Assembly: GCA_002021875.1 (NCBI GenBank)
Contig: CP018627.1
Span: 620,001-684,000, forward strand
DNA: 64,000 nucleotides
From: Streptomyces hygroscopicus
GTDB taxonomy: Bacteria > Actinomycetota > Actinomycetes > Streptomycetales > Streptomycetaceae
Reading direction: 5' to 3'
Both the position numbers and the translations under genes were made by a program. Positions 33,949-42,819 of the stretch are shown here, in pieces. Each line of letters starts with the position of its first letter. The stretch's first letter is position 1. The notes under the pieces were generated by a model. It was not told the origin of the DNA. It ran no database searches and worked only from the letters and a program-made list of their open reading frames with translations.

Positions 33949-36900
33949 TCAGGAACGGACCGGTCGTGGCGCGTCGCCGCGGGGCCGGACGAGTTCTCCG
34001 CTGTGGTCCAGGGCGTGTGCGCTGACCCCGGATATCCGGGCCAGCACCTGCCCGTCACCGGTCAGCGCGGTCAGCTCCCCGGTGGCGAAGTCGCAGTGCA
34101 GCCGGATGACCGGATGCAGCGCGCTGAGCCGGCAGTCGTCGCCCGGCCCGCCCAGGTCGACCTCGTCGAGGCCGGCCATCGGCCCGACCAGCGGTGGAAG
34201 GTCACCGCGCGGCGGCAGCAGCAACAGGTGCACCATCGCGTCCAGCAGGATCGCCGGTACGGTCATCCCGGCCAGGACCGGAGCCCAGGCGGCGTGGTCC
34301 AGACGGAACCTGGCGCTGTTGCCGTCCGGCCCGCGGGCGTAGTCACCGGTGCCGGCGAATGGTCCGGTGAGCGAGATCGGCGGATCCGGGGAGTACACCG
34401 GCATCGCGAAGTCGGGTTCGGGTTCGTGGCCCGAGAAGTCGGGCGGTCCGGCGAGCGCCGGGAAGCGGTCCGCGAGCAGCACCCGCGTCTCGCACAGCAG
34501 GTCGTTGAAGCGCAGTACCTTGCCGTTCTTGCCGATCCGGTGTGCCGTGATCCGGACGGCCACCTCGGCGCGGTCGCCCGCACGGCTGACGACCCGGGCC
34601 TCCACCGCGACGGTGCGCATCGGCCCGGCGAGCCGGACCGTGATCGACGACCGGCAGACGAGACCGCGGAACCCGGTGACCCGCAGTCCGGGACAGAGGG
34701 TGGCCGCCGCCGCGGCAGCCGCCTCCAGGGTGAACGTGCCCGCGAGTGTGTACTCACCGTTGACCTGGTGATGACGCATCCACCGGCCGTCCCGCTCGGC
34801 GAGGGTGCCCGGATCCCAGGTCTTGGTGAACACGGCCCAGTCCTCGCCCCGGTAGAGCACCCCGTCGAGCAGCGGTGTGGTCAGCTCCGGGTCCGGCGGG
34901 GCCGGAGCCGGCGCGTCCGGGGCCTCGATGCGCGGCTCGGCGCGGGAGCCGTGGGTGCTGATGCCCCGCCGGGCCAGCAGGACGCGTTCCTCCTCCCGGA
35001 TGAAGAACGCCACTCCGCCCGCCGGCGGCCGGGTCACCGCGGACAGGAACTGCGCGCGTCCCTGCGCGGTGCTGATGTAGGCGTCCATCTTGTTGCGTTT
35101 GAGGGTCTCCCGCATAGTGACGCTGCTGGCGACGCCGACTTCACGCCAGCCGCTCCACAGGACCGCGATCTCGTAACGGCCCGCCGGCCCGTGGCGCTGT
35201 GCCCTGGCGCTCGCGTACGCGAGGTACTCGTTGACGGCGCAGTAGTCGATGTCGCCGGGCGCGGGGGCGAGCGTCGCCAGGGTGCTGAAGTTGCACCAGA
35301 TCCGGGGCGCGCGTCCGGCCAGGGCCCGCTTCAGGTTGCGGTAGCCGGTCGCCTTGGTGGCCCGCACGGCCCGGAAGTCCGTGAGGGTTTTGGCGTGCAG
35401 CGCACGCGAGCGCAGGTCGAGGACGGTGTTGATGAGCAGGTCGATCCGTCCGTGCCGGTCGAGGATCTCGCCGAGGACGGCGGTGGTGCGTTCGGCGTCG
35501 AGGACGTCGCATACGCGGTGGTGGACCCGGTCCGGACCGCACAGCTCCGCCAGCCGTCGCACCGTACGGCGCACCTCCAGGCGCGCCTCGGCCTTCTCGT
35601 AGGCGACGCGCAGCTCGCGCAGGGAGGCGTCGGGACGCCGTCGTCGCTCGGCGGCGATGAACTCGGCCTGCGGTGGCAGCGAGTCGTCGGTGTCCGGCAG
35701 CGGGGTGCGGCCGATGACGTACACATAGGGCCGGTCGGTGCCGTGGGCCACCTCGTGCAGCAGCTCGGGAGTGATCCCCCGGGCGCCGCCGAAGGCGACC
35801 ACGACCGCGCCGGAGGGCAGCCGGACGCCGTCGGACGGGGAGACGGGGTCGTCGGCCACGGCCAGGGCGAACCAGTCGTCCCCGCGGCAGGCCAGCGTAT
35901 GGGTCGGCACCTGTGCGGTGCCCGCCCGCGCGAGCTGGTCCAGGGCGGTCGCCGCGTCCATCGCGTCGCTGATCAGGGTCAGTCCGCCGCACTGCGGCAC
36001 CTCGGCCCGCACGGAGCGGACGAGACCGGTGAACAGCCCGCTCAGCGGGGGCGGCAGATCGTCCGGCACCGCTCCGAGCAGCAGCGCGGCGAGCGAGCCG
36101 CCGGAGCGCAGCGCGGGCAGCGCCGCCTGGAGCGTGGTGAAGGCGAGGTCCTGGAGGTCCTCCATCCGGGCGGCCTCGGCCTCCTCGCACCCGTCGTCGT
36201 CGATGGGCAGCCGGGACAGCACCCGGATGTGGCGCGGGACGAACGGCAGGCCGGTCAGCGCGCCGGGCGCGTCCTCGGGCGGGACATGGGCGGTGCCCGC
36301 GACGCCCGGCCGCGGTGACCAGACGGCGGTGTCCGGGCCGGTGACCGCGGCGGCGAGGTCCGGGGCGTCGGTGATGACGACGGTGCCCGGCGGGATCGAC
36401 GGCGTGGCGGGCGCGGCCTGCGGCGGGGCGGTCGGCACGAGCCGGAAGGTCTGACGGCGGCCGGTGAACTCCTCGGTGTGTTCCGCACCGGCCGGTTCCG
36501 ACCCGGCGTGCTCCGGCTGGAGGGGTGCTGGGTCGGCGTGCGCGGGCGCTGCGTTCGCGGATCCGGTGTGCTCGGATCCGGTGTGCTCGGATCCGGTGTG
36601 CTCGGGTCCGGTGTGCTCGGATCCGGCGCGTTCCGGGTCGGCTTGCTCCCGTTGGGCCTGTTCCGGGCCGGTCAGCGCGTCCCGCTTCCCCGTCTCCCAC
36701 CGGTCCGCTCCGGGATCGTCGTCCCGCGGGCCCGCGGGCGAGGTGAACCGGATCAGCGGCGAACCGGTGGCGGCGGGCCGGACCACGGTGTCCGTCTCCG
36801 TGACGACGGCCTTGAGAACCGTGAGCAGGGCGTCCAGGGAGAGATAGGTGTGTCCGGTGCCGGCCAGCACGGGAAGGGCGTGCGAGGGCGTGACCGGGTG

Positions 36901-39900
36901 CCCGGGGTCGTCGGCGGCGACCTCGGCGGAGAGCGTGCCCAGGACGGGAAGTCCGTGCTCCAGCGCGGTCGAGCGCCGGGTGACCGCCAGGACCGCGGCA
37001 CCTTCCGCGATGGACCGGCCCTCCGGCACCAAGTGGGCGAGGTGCCGGTCCCAGCCACTGATCGGCCGCAGGCACACGGCGCCGACGAGGGCGAGGTCGC
37101 AGGCCCGGTGCCGGAGTTGACGCAGGGCCAGGTCGACGGCTGTGTGCGCGGAGTCCCGCTGGGAGTAGACGCTGGTCCCCAGGCCCTGGAAGTCGTAGTA
37201 GTTGGCGGCCCGGCCCGACAGGATGCAGGAGACCGCGCCGGTGAAGTCGTCCTCGTTCAGATCGCCGGGGATCACTCCCTTGGCCTCTGCCATGCCCTTC
37301 GCGAGGTACTCCTTGAGCGCCTGGGCCTGCGCCGGGTCGGGCAGCAGGTCGAACGCGGTGGCGCACTCGGCGGCGTGCACCCGCAGCGCCGCCTGGGTGT
37401 TGTGCGTGGTCGGCAGGGTCGAGCCAATCACGATCGCCGTGGTGGGCCGCAGGCTCGTGCCCGGCTCGCCGAGCTGTTCCAGCAGCGGGCCGAGCGCCTG
37501 GAGCACCATCAGGTGGGCGGCGTCCATGTGCCGCATCGTCAGCGGCGGGATGCGCACGTCACGTGGGGAGGGCAGGGGGTACGGCGTGCCGAAATCGGGC
37601 TCCGGGAGCGGCCCGTCGCCGCGGAGCCAGGCGGGCACCTGATCGGGCTCCATACCGGGAAGGTGGGTGTTCCAGCCCACGACGACCAGGTCCTCCCTGT
37701 CGTCGCGTACGTCGACGCCCCGCCTCCGCGCGGGGACGGACCGTGGCACGTGGTCGGACAGGACCACGTGCGCGTCCGCCCCGCCGAGGCCGAACGACGA
37801 CACCCCGACGACACGTGGTCGCGCCCCGTCGGCCGGCCAGGGGGCGTCCTTGACCGGCACGGTCAGCCGCTCGCCGTCGCCCAGCAACGGATGCGGATCG
37901 GTGACCACGGGCTGGCCGGGTACCGCTCCGCGTTCGAGGGCGACCAGCGCGTGTGCGACCGAGACCAGGCCCGCCAGTACCCCGGTGTGCCCGAAGACCT
38001 GCTTGTTCGACGTCAGCAGACACGTCCGCTCGCCCGGTCCGAGCCGGGACAGCAACGAACGGAGTTCGATCTCGTCGCCGACCGGCGTTCCGGTGCCGTG
38101 CGCCACGACCCAGTCCACGTCGTCGGCCTCGACGCCCGCGTCCGCCCAGGCACGGGCGATCGCCAGCTCCTGCCCACGCGTGGCCGGGGCGTGGATGCCC
38201 TTGCCCCGTCCGTCGGCGGCGAGCCCGGTGCCCCGGATGACGCCGAGCACCCGGTCGCCGTCCGCGACGGCCCGCGCGTACGGCTTCAGGACGAGCGCGA
38301 CGGCGCCCTCGCCGATCAGGGTCCCGTCGGCCGCCCGGTCGAAGGGCCGTACCCGGCCGCTCATCGAGATGCCCTGGGCCCGGCAGAACAGCGTGAACCC
38401 GATCGGCTCGATCACCGAGGTGCCACCGGCCAGCGCCACGTCGCAGGAACCCTCGCGCAGCGCCTTGACCGCCGCGTCCAGGGCGAACAGCCCGCTCGCG
38501 CAGGCCGCGTCGAGGGTCACGTGCTGTGTGTCACCGGGGATCAGCCCGCGCAACGCGTTGCGGACGACGGACGCGGGCAGGTAGGACTGCGGATCGCCGC
38601 CGTCACCGCCGTACTGCGCGCTGATCGCGTGGTCGGCAAGCTCCGCCAGCCAGTCGCCGTCCCGGTCGGCGGGGATCGCCTCGCGCACCATGCGCCGGTA
38701 CTCGTCGCCGAGGACGATGCCCTGGGGGCCGAGCCCGGTCTGGTCGTGGATGCCGGTGGTCGCGGTGAGCCAGCGGTCGGTCGGACGCCGGTGCACCCCC
38801 GTCAGCGCCTGGACGGCGCAGTGCCGCAGCCAGCGGGTGGTCCGCGGCCAGCCGGGGTGTCCTATGTTCCCGTCCGGTTCGGCGATCGAGGCGGGGTCCG
38901 GCACGAAGTCGTGGAGGTATCCGGCCTCGCGAACGTAGAAGGCGTCGGTCTCCTCGCGGGTGGGAGCCCAGAAGTGCTTCAGGTCGAAGGCGGACGGCTC
39001 GCTGGAAAGCAGGACGCCCTCCCGCAGCCGGTCCCAGAACTCCGCCGTGTTGTTGGCCCCGGGCAGCGCCAGGCCGAGTCCGACGACCGCGACGGCACCG
39101 GGATCCGCCTCCGCCGACCGGTCCGGCGCCTCGTCCGACACCGGGGTCACCACTGGCCGGGGCGTTGGGGGCGGTGCGGGGGCTGGTGCAGCCGCGGTTG
39201 GAGCGGACGCTGATGGCGCGGGGGCGGGCGCGGTCGCGGACGCGGACAGCGCGGACGCAGACGGCGCGGGGGCGGGTGCGGGTGCGGACGGCGCGGGGGC
39301 GGGTGCGGGTGCGGACGCAGACGGCGCGGGGGCGGGTGCGGGTGCGGACGGCGCGGGGGCGGGTGCGGGTGCGGACGCAGACGGCGCGGGGGCCGGTACG
39401 GTCGCGGACAGCGCGGACGCAGACGGCACCGACGCCGACAGGACCGGGCGGCGGGCGGGCTTGCTCACCTGGTCGGCCAGCCTGCTGTGCAGTCGCAGGC
39501 CCTGCATCCCGCCGATGCTGATACCCCCGTCGGCGACGAGGGTCTGCCCGGTGATGAAACCGGCGTCCTCGTGGAGGAGGTGCACGATCAACCGGGCCGC
39601 CTCCGGCGTCGAGAGGGTGCGGTTCATCAGTTCGTCGACCGCATCCGCGCCGCCGACCGTCGCCGGGCCGTCGAGGTTCACGACGATCTCGCTGGCAACG
39701 GAGCCCAGCAGCACGGTGTTGACCCGGATGCCCTGGCCGACCAGTTCCAGCGCGAGATAGCGGACCAGCGACTCAAGGGCCGCCTTGGTGACACCACCGG
39801 GACCGTAGCCCGGAACCGGCTGGTGCGCCCCGACGCTGGACAGGCAGAGGATGCTCGCGCCCTCGCGTCCCGTCATCAGCTCGGCCGCCCGGCGCGAACA

Positions 39901-40269
39901 GTGGTAGGCCGCCATCACATTGGTGGACCACGCCCGCTGCCAGTAGGTGTCGTCGATGTCGAACAGGGGCAGGAACGCCCCGCCCGCGGCGTTGTTGATC
40001 AGGATGTCCAGGCCACCGTGGCGCTCCTGGACCAGGTCGAACATCCGGTCGATCTCGCTGGTCTTGGCCACGGAGGCGCGGATGAACTCACAACTGTGGC
40101 CGGCCTGTTCCAGTTCCTCCTGGAGCAGCTTCGCCTGGTCGACCGAGTGGAAGTAGTTCACGATCACATGGGCACCGCCCCGCGCCAGACGGCGCACGAT
40201 GTCCGCACCAAGGCTCTTCGCGGCGCCCGTTACGAGGGCGATCTTGCCCCGCAGGCTGTCGTCCGTCAC
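33949..40269 (-). CDS. Fused ER-KS-CLF-KR-DH megasynthase (PUFA/hglE-like type I PKS)
   Basis: A 2106-residue protein. Residues 1-257: FabI/FabL-type enoyl reductase ('KIALVTGAAKSLGADIV', Tyr155-x6-Lys162). 270-380: Pro/Ala/Ser-repeat linker. 390-840: ketosynthase with 'LDAACASG' (Cys590), 'AHGTGTPVGDE' (His724) and 'NKQVFGHTG' (His761). About 860-1165: a second KS-like region with no catalytic Cys motif, in the chain-length-factor position. 1215-1240: EHTGS repeats. About 1480-1700: ketoreductase ('VVVAFGGARGITPEL', 'VYVIGRTPL', YCAVN). About 1800-2085: dehydratase-like double hotdog ('HHQVNGEYTLAGTF', 'DAMVHLL'). No AT or ACP here: both are in the gene upstream, whose TGA overlaps this ATG. 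Order KS-CLF-...-DH recalls PUFA and glycolipid synthases, but those use an FMN-type ER (PfaD). Product unknown. Confidence 0.85.
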   Translation of the reverse strand: MTDDSLRGKIALVTGAAKSLGADIVRRLARGGAHVIVNYFHSVDQAKLLQEELEQAGHSCEFIRASVAKTSEIDRMFDLVQERHGGLDILINNAAGGAFLPLFDIDDTYWQRAWSTNVMAAYHCSRRAAELMTGREGASILCLSSVGAHQPVPGYGPGGVTKAALESLVRYLALELVGQGIRVNTVLLGSVASEIVVNLDGPATVGGADAVDELMNRTLSTPEAARLIVHLLHEDAGFITGQTLVADGGISIGGMQGLRLHSRLADQVSKPARRPVLSASVPSASALSATVPAPAPSASAPAPAPAPSAPAPAPAPSASAPAPAPAPSAPAPAPAPSASALSASATAPAPAPSASAPTAAAPAPAPPPTPRPVVTPVSDEAPDRSAEADPGAVAVVGLGLALPGANNTAEFWDRLREGVLLSSEPSAFDLKHFWAPTREETDAFYVREAGYLHDFVPDPASIAEPDGNIGHPGWPRTTRWLRHCAVQALTGVHRRPTDRWLTATTGIHDQTGLGPQGIVLGDEYRRMVREAIPADRDGDWLAELADHAISAQYGGDGGDPQSYLPASVVRNALRGLIPGDTQHVTLDAACASGLFALDAAVKALREGSCDVALAGGTSVIEPIGFTLFCRAQGISMSGRVRPFDRAADGTLIGEGAVALVLKPYARAVADGDRVLGVIRGTGLAADGRGKGIHAPATRGQELAIARAWADAGVEADDVDWVVAHGTGTPVGDEIELRSLLSRLGPGERTCLLTSNKQVFGHTGVLAGLVSVAHALVALERGAVPGQPVVTDPHPLLGDGERLTVPVKDAPWPADGARPRVVGVSSFGLGGADAHVVLSDHVPRSVPARRRGVDVRDDREDLVVVGWNTHLPGMEPDQVPAWLRGDGPLPEPDFGTPYPLPSPRDVRIPPLTMRHMDAAHLMVLQALGPLLEQLGEPGTSLRPTTAIVIGSTLPTTHNTQAALRVHAAECATAFDLLPDPAQAQALKEYLAKGMAEAKGVIPGDLNEDDFTGAVSCILSGRAANYYDFQGLGTSVYSQRDSAHTAVDLALRQLRHRACDLALVGAVCLRPISGWDRHLAHLVPEGRSIAEGAAVLAVTRRSTALEHGLPVLGTLSAEVAADDPGHPVTPSHALPVLAGTGHTYLSLDALLTVLKAVVTETDTVVRPAATGSPLIRFTSPAGPRDDDPGADRWETGKRDALTGPEQAQREQADPERAGSEHTGPEHTGSEHTGSEHTGSANAAPAHADPAPLQPEHAGSEPAGAEHTEEFTGRRQTFRLVPTAPPQAAPATPSIPPGTVVITDAPDLAAAVTGPDTAVWSPRPGVAGTAHVPPEDAPGALTGLPFVPRHIRVLSRLPIDDDGCEEAEAARMEDLQDLAFTTLQAALPALRSGGSLAALLLGAVPDDLPPPLSGLFTGLVRSVRAEVPQCGGLTLISDAMDAATALDQLARAGTAQVPTHTLACRGDDWFALAVADDPVSPSDGVRLPSGAVVVAFGGARGITPELLHEVAHGTDRPYVYVIGRTPLPDTDDSLPPQAEFIAAERRRRPDASLRELRVAYEKAEARLEVRRTVRRLAELCGPDRVHHRVCDVLDAERTTAVLGEILDRHGRIDLLINTVLDLRSRALHAKTLTDFRAVRATKATGYRNLKRALAGRAPRIWCNFSTLATLAPAPGDIDYCAVNEYLAYASARAQRHGPAGRYEIAVLWSGWREVGVASSVTMRETLKRNKMDAYISTAQGRAQFLSAVTRPPAGGVAFFIREEERVLLARRGISTHGSRAEPRIEAPDAPAPAPPDPELTTPLLDGVLYRGEDWAVFTKTWDPGTLAERDGRWMRHHQVNGEYTLAGTFTLEAAAAAAATLCPGLRVTGFRGLVCRSSITVRLAGPMRTVAVEARVVSRAGDRAEVAVRITAHRIGKNGKVLRFNDLLCETRVLLADRFPALAGPPDFSGHEPEPDFAMPVYSPDPPISLTGPFAGTGDYARGPDGNSARFRLDHAAWAPVLAGMTVPAILLDAMVHLLLLPPRGDLPPLVGPMAGLDEVDLGGPGDDCRLSALHPVIRLHCDFATGELTALTGDGQVLARISGVSAHALDHSGELVRPRGDAPRPVRS
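36559..36628. repeat. 15-bp tandem repeat inside the megasynthase (EHTGS linker)
   Basis: Four to five copies of GGATCCGGTGTGCTC (one variant GGGTCC) encode SEHTG/GPEHTG units between the KS-like and KR regions. In frame, 15 bases each, so copy-number change would keep the frame. Confidence 0.75.
39225..39440. repeat. Degenerate tandem repeat encoding the Ala/Pro/Ser linker
   Basis: Alternating GCGGACGCAGACGGCGCG and GGGGCGGGTGCGGGTGCG-type units, repeated three to four times, encode the PAPAPS/SAP linker between the enoyl reductase and ketosynthase. A hot spot for slippage and for assembly error. Confidence 0.75.
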
Positions 40270-41786
40270 CCGGCGGCCTCCGCCCGGCCCTGTACGACGC
40301 CCTCCGCGATCCGACGCAGCGTACCGGCGGTCAGCAGCGAGGTGTTCGACTTCAGATCGGGCAGGTCGTACCGCTCGGAGACCCGGCCGAGCAGGGTGAC
40401 CTGCTTGAGCGACTCCACGCCCAGCTCGGACTCCAGACCGTCGTCCTCGCCGAGCAGGTCCGGCGGGTAGCCCAGGAAGTCACCGTAGAGCGTGCGCAGC
40501 TCGGCCAGCACCGTTTCGTAGTCCAGCCCGGCAGACGGCGGGGCGACCGCGTCCACCGGAGCGGCCGACGCGACAGGAGCTGCCGGAGCATCGGCGGTGA
40601 CCGGAGCGGGCGGAGCGTAGGAGACGACCGGGGCGGCCGGGGCAGGCGGAGCGGCCGGGGCGGGCGGAGCGGCGGGCTCCGCGTAGTGCACCGGGGCGGC
40701 GGGCACGGCCACGGAGACCCGGGCCGGCGCCTCGGCGACGGCGACCGCCGCAGGCGGACCGGCCGGTTCGGGCGCGCTCACCCGCGCGGAGGGCAGGAGC
40801 CTGTCGCCCGGCCGTACCGGCGGGCGCGAGTAGAACGGGCCGATCGCCGTGGAGTCCTCGGCCAACGCCCGGACGGCTCCGACCGGATCGCTCTCGCTGA
40901 GCGGTACGACACACCGCACACCCGGGATCGATGCCTCGACGAACTTGGTGACGACGGGCCACTCCCCGCACTCGACGAAGACGTCGGCACCCGCCGCGTG
41001 CAGCTCGCGGACCGTGTGCAGCATCCGGACCCGGGCGGTGAGCGCACCGGCGACGAGGTCGACCGGATCGTCGTCGCCGACGTCCCGCCCCAGCCACGGG
41101 GAGCGCACCCGCCAGCGTCCGGAACCGTACGCGGCCCTCGGCGCGGTCGCCCGGAGATCCCGCGCGGCTTGCGCCATCGCCGGAGTGTGCGTCGGGTGCG
41201 GGACGTCCAGGGGAAGGCTCGGCCAGCCGAGCGCGTCGGCGACCCGCTCCACATGCCGGATCAGTTCCTCGGGCCCGCTGATGACGCTCTGTCGAGGGGC
41301 GTTCTCGCAGGCCAGTACCAGGTGGGGATGGTCGATCAGCCCGGCGAGCGACTCCGCCCGCCGACCGTCCACGCCGACCGCGAGCATCTTCCCCCGCCAG
41401 CTCTGCCGGGTCAGCGCCTGGGACCGGGCGACGGCCAGGCGCGCGGCGTCCTCCACCGGCAGGTGGCCCGCGGCGGCCAGGGCCCACAGCTCCCCGATGC
41501 TCTGTCCGACGATCGCGATGGGCTCGACGCCTTCGGCGACCAGCATGTGGTGCGTCGCGAGACTGACGGCGAATATCTCCAGATACTGGACCTCGGGACC
41601 GCGCCGGTCGCTCGTGCCGTTGTCCTCGATCAGCCTGGTGCTGATGTCGGGCAGCCCCAGGCCCCCGGCTGCCTTGTCGATGCGGGACAGCGCGTCACGG
41701 ACGGTCTCGTAACGGTCGTGGAGGTCGCGAAGGACGCCCCCGCGCGGAGCGGCCACAGTTCCGGGCATGACGAAGACAGCATCCAC
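40266..41786 (-). CDS. Acyltransferase-ACP didomain protein
   Basis: A 506-residue protein. The acyltransferase (about 1-300) has the nucleophile elbow 'AIVGQSIGELWALAAAG' (GQSIGE) and the partner His in 'PLDVPHPTHTPAM'. The extender-specificity motif is not of the usual modular-PKS malonyl or methylmalonyl form. A Pro/Ala-rich linker follows (about 330-410), then an ACP (about 420-500) with 'DGLESELGVESLKQVTLLGRVSERY', in which Ser of VESL is the phosphopantetheine site. The 'LG-x-ESLKQ' pattern resembles PUFA/hglE ACPs ('LG-x-DSIKR'). GTG 41786 is the first start, with GAGGG upstream. Its stop overlaps the next start, so it supplies the AT and ACP for the megasynthase. Confidence 0.85.
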   Translation of the reverse strand: MDAVFVMPGTVAAPRGGVLRDLHDRYETVRDALSRIDKAAGGLGLPDISTRLIEDNGTSDRRGPEVQYLEIFAVSLATHHMLVAEGVEPIAIVGQSIGELWALAAAGHLPVEDAARLAVARSQALTRQSWRGKMLAVGVDGRRAESLAGLIDHPHLVLACENAPRQSVISGPEELIRHVERVADALGWPSLPLDVPHPTHTPAMAQAARDLRATAPRAAYGSGRWRVRSPWLGRDVGDDDPVDLVAGALTARVRMLHTVRELHAAGADVFVECGEWPVVTKFVEASIPGVRCVVPLSESDPVGAVRALAEDSTAIGPFYSRPPVRPGDRLLPSARVSAPEPAGPPAAVAVAEAPARVSVAVPAAPVHYAEPAAPPAPAAPPAPAAPVVSYAPPAPVTADAPAAPVASAAPVDAVAPPSAGLDYETVLAELRTLYGDFLGYPPDLLGEDDGLESELGVESLKQVTLLGRVSERYDLPDLKSNTSLLTAGTLRRIAEGVVQGRAEAAG

Positions 41787-41915
41787 CTGTGCATCACCCT
41801 CATTTCGGTCCCGGCCTCCGGCGAGGCCTCATCCGCCGACCGGGCTCCAAAACGCCATGACGGCGCAATAAAACCCGCGGCAATACGTTCACTTACTGCG
41901 CTATACCGGAGTGGT

Positions 41916-41935
41916 GGGTCCAGCGAAATGGACCC
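41916..41935. promoter_or_regulatory. Inverted repeat upstream of the AT-ACP gene
   Basis: GGGTCCA - gcgaaa - TGGACCC, perfect 7-bp arms, about 130 bases upstream of the GTG start of the PKS operon. Operator candidate; regulator unknown. Confidence 0.4.
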
Positions 41936-42163
41936 CGGGCAGAAATATGTTTCCCTGCGCATTTTCGCGTCGTACGGGGCCCGCATTTACGGTATCCGGG
42001 CCTCTTCCGGAGCGGCAATGATGTTCAGGCAACTAGTTTCAGCCTAAATCGATCATGCATTTCAATTTGGCCAATCACACGTAGGCGCCCTTGCCGCCAC
42101 GCGAGGTCGCATGCTAATCCCGGCCGTCCCGCCGCAACAGCGGTCACCTTGTGGCCGTTTTAT

Positions 42164-42197
42164 CACGATTCATATTCGGATATTTATACACGATTCA
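42164..42197. promoter_or_regulatory. Direct repeat CACGATTCA x2
   Basis: CACGATTCA at 42164-42172 and 42189-42197, 25 bases start to start, flanking an ATATtcggATAT element. Direct repeats in AT-rich promoter DNA can be activator sites, but 25 bp is not the usual SARP spacing. Confidence 0.3.
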
Positions 42198-42819
42198 ACC
42201 GCGCAGATGGCCTGGCTTGACGATCCGACGTGACCGGAACCGGTCGCACGGTCGGCGTCGGTCGCGTACCGTGGCCCGCCCCGTCCGGTCCGTCCGTCAC
42301 GTTCACCAACTCAATATTCGGCCAATCAGCCGACACATGAGGCGGGGTCATGTTTACCGGCGACACCGCCGGACGACCAACGGAACGGCGCCTTTTCGAC
42401 GGCGGCCCGCGGACCATGACCGTGCCGCCGCGATGACCGGATTCCGGCGGCGGAGACAAGCCGATGTCCGGCAGGCCGGGGGAACGGTCGTCGAGACCGG
42501 CGATTCGCCACGGCGTTCCGGCAGGTGAGCACGCCGACCACGGGACGGAGCGACCACATCCCCTCGTTTCCGCACCCTCCTCGGCCGCGGGCGGGCGCGC
42601 ACGGCGGTCCCGCCCGCGGGCCGCGCCGACATCTGCTGCCGCCCGGCTCTTGCCCTCGTCTCTCAGCAGCGGTAATTCCGTGAGGTGACGCCGTTCTCGT
42701 CGCGTCCAGCTGATCCGGCCGATCCGGACGATCCGCGGTCCGCGGTCCGCGGTCCGCATGAAGCCGAGGAGGCGTCCATCGTCGACACCGCCGACTGGCG
42801 CGGGGCAGAGGGAGACCTT

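Larger units (their letters stand above)
41787..42819. other. 1-kb gene-poor, AT-richer region upstream of the PKS operon
   Basis: No frame here has convincing protein character, although several open frames exist on both strands. The first 400 bases are distinctly AT-rich for this genome (stretches such as TTTATACACGATTC). It holds a hairpin at 41916-41935 and a 9-bp direct repeat at 42164-42197, and should contain the promoter for the PKS operon. An 8-bp GTCCGCGG-type triplicate lies near 42740-42760. Confidence 0.55.

Noticed and set aside
36559..36628. Regular short repeats resembling a CRISPR
   Set aside because: They are abutting 15-bp coding repeats without unique spacers, within a single gene.
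36478..39213. A 911-codon open frame on the plus strand opposite the megasynthase
   Set aside because: Arg/Gly/Pro-rich composition without motifs; it is the high-GC shadow of the real minus-strand gene, which has clear KS, KR and linker motifs.
42151..42528. A possible small gene in the region upstream of the synthase
   Set aside because: Arg-rich, no ribosome site and no third-position GC pattern; better read as regulatory DNA.
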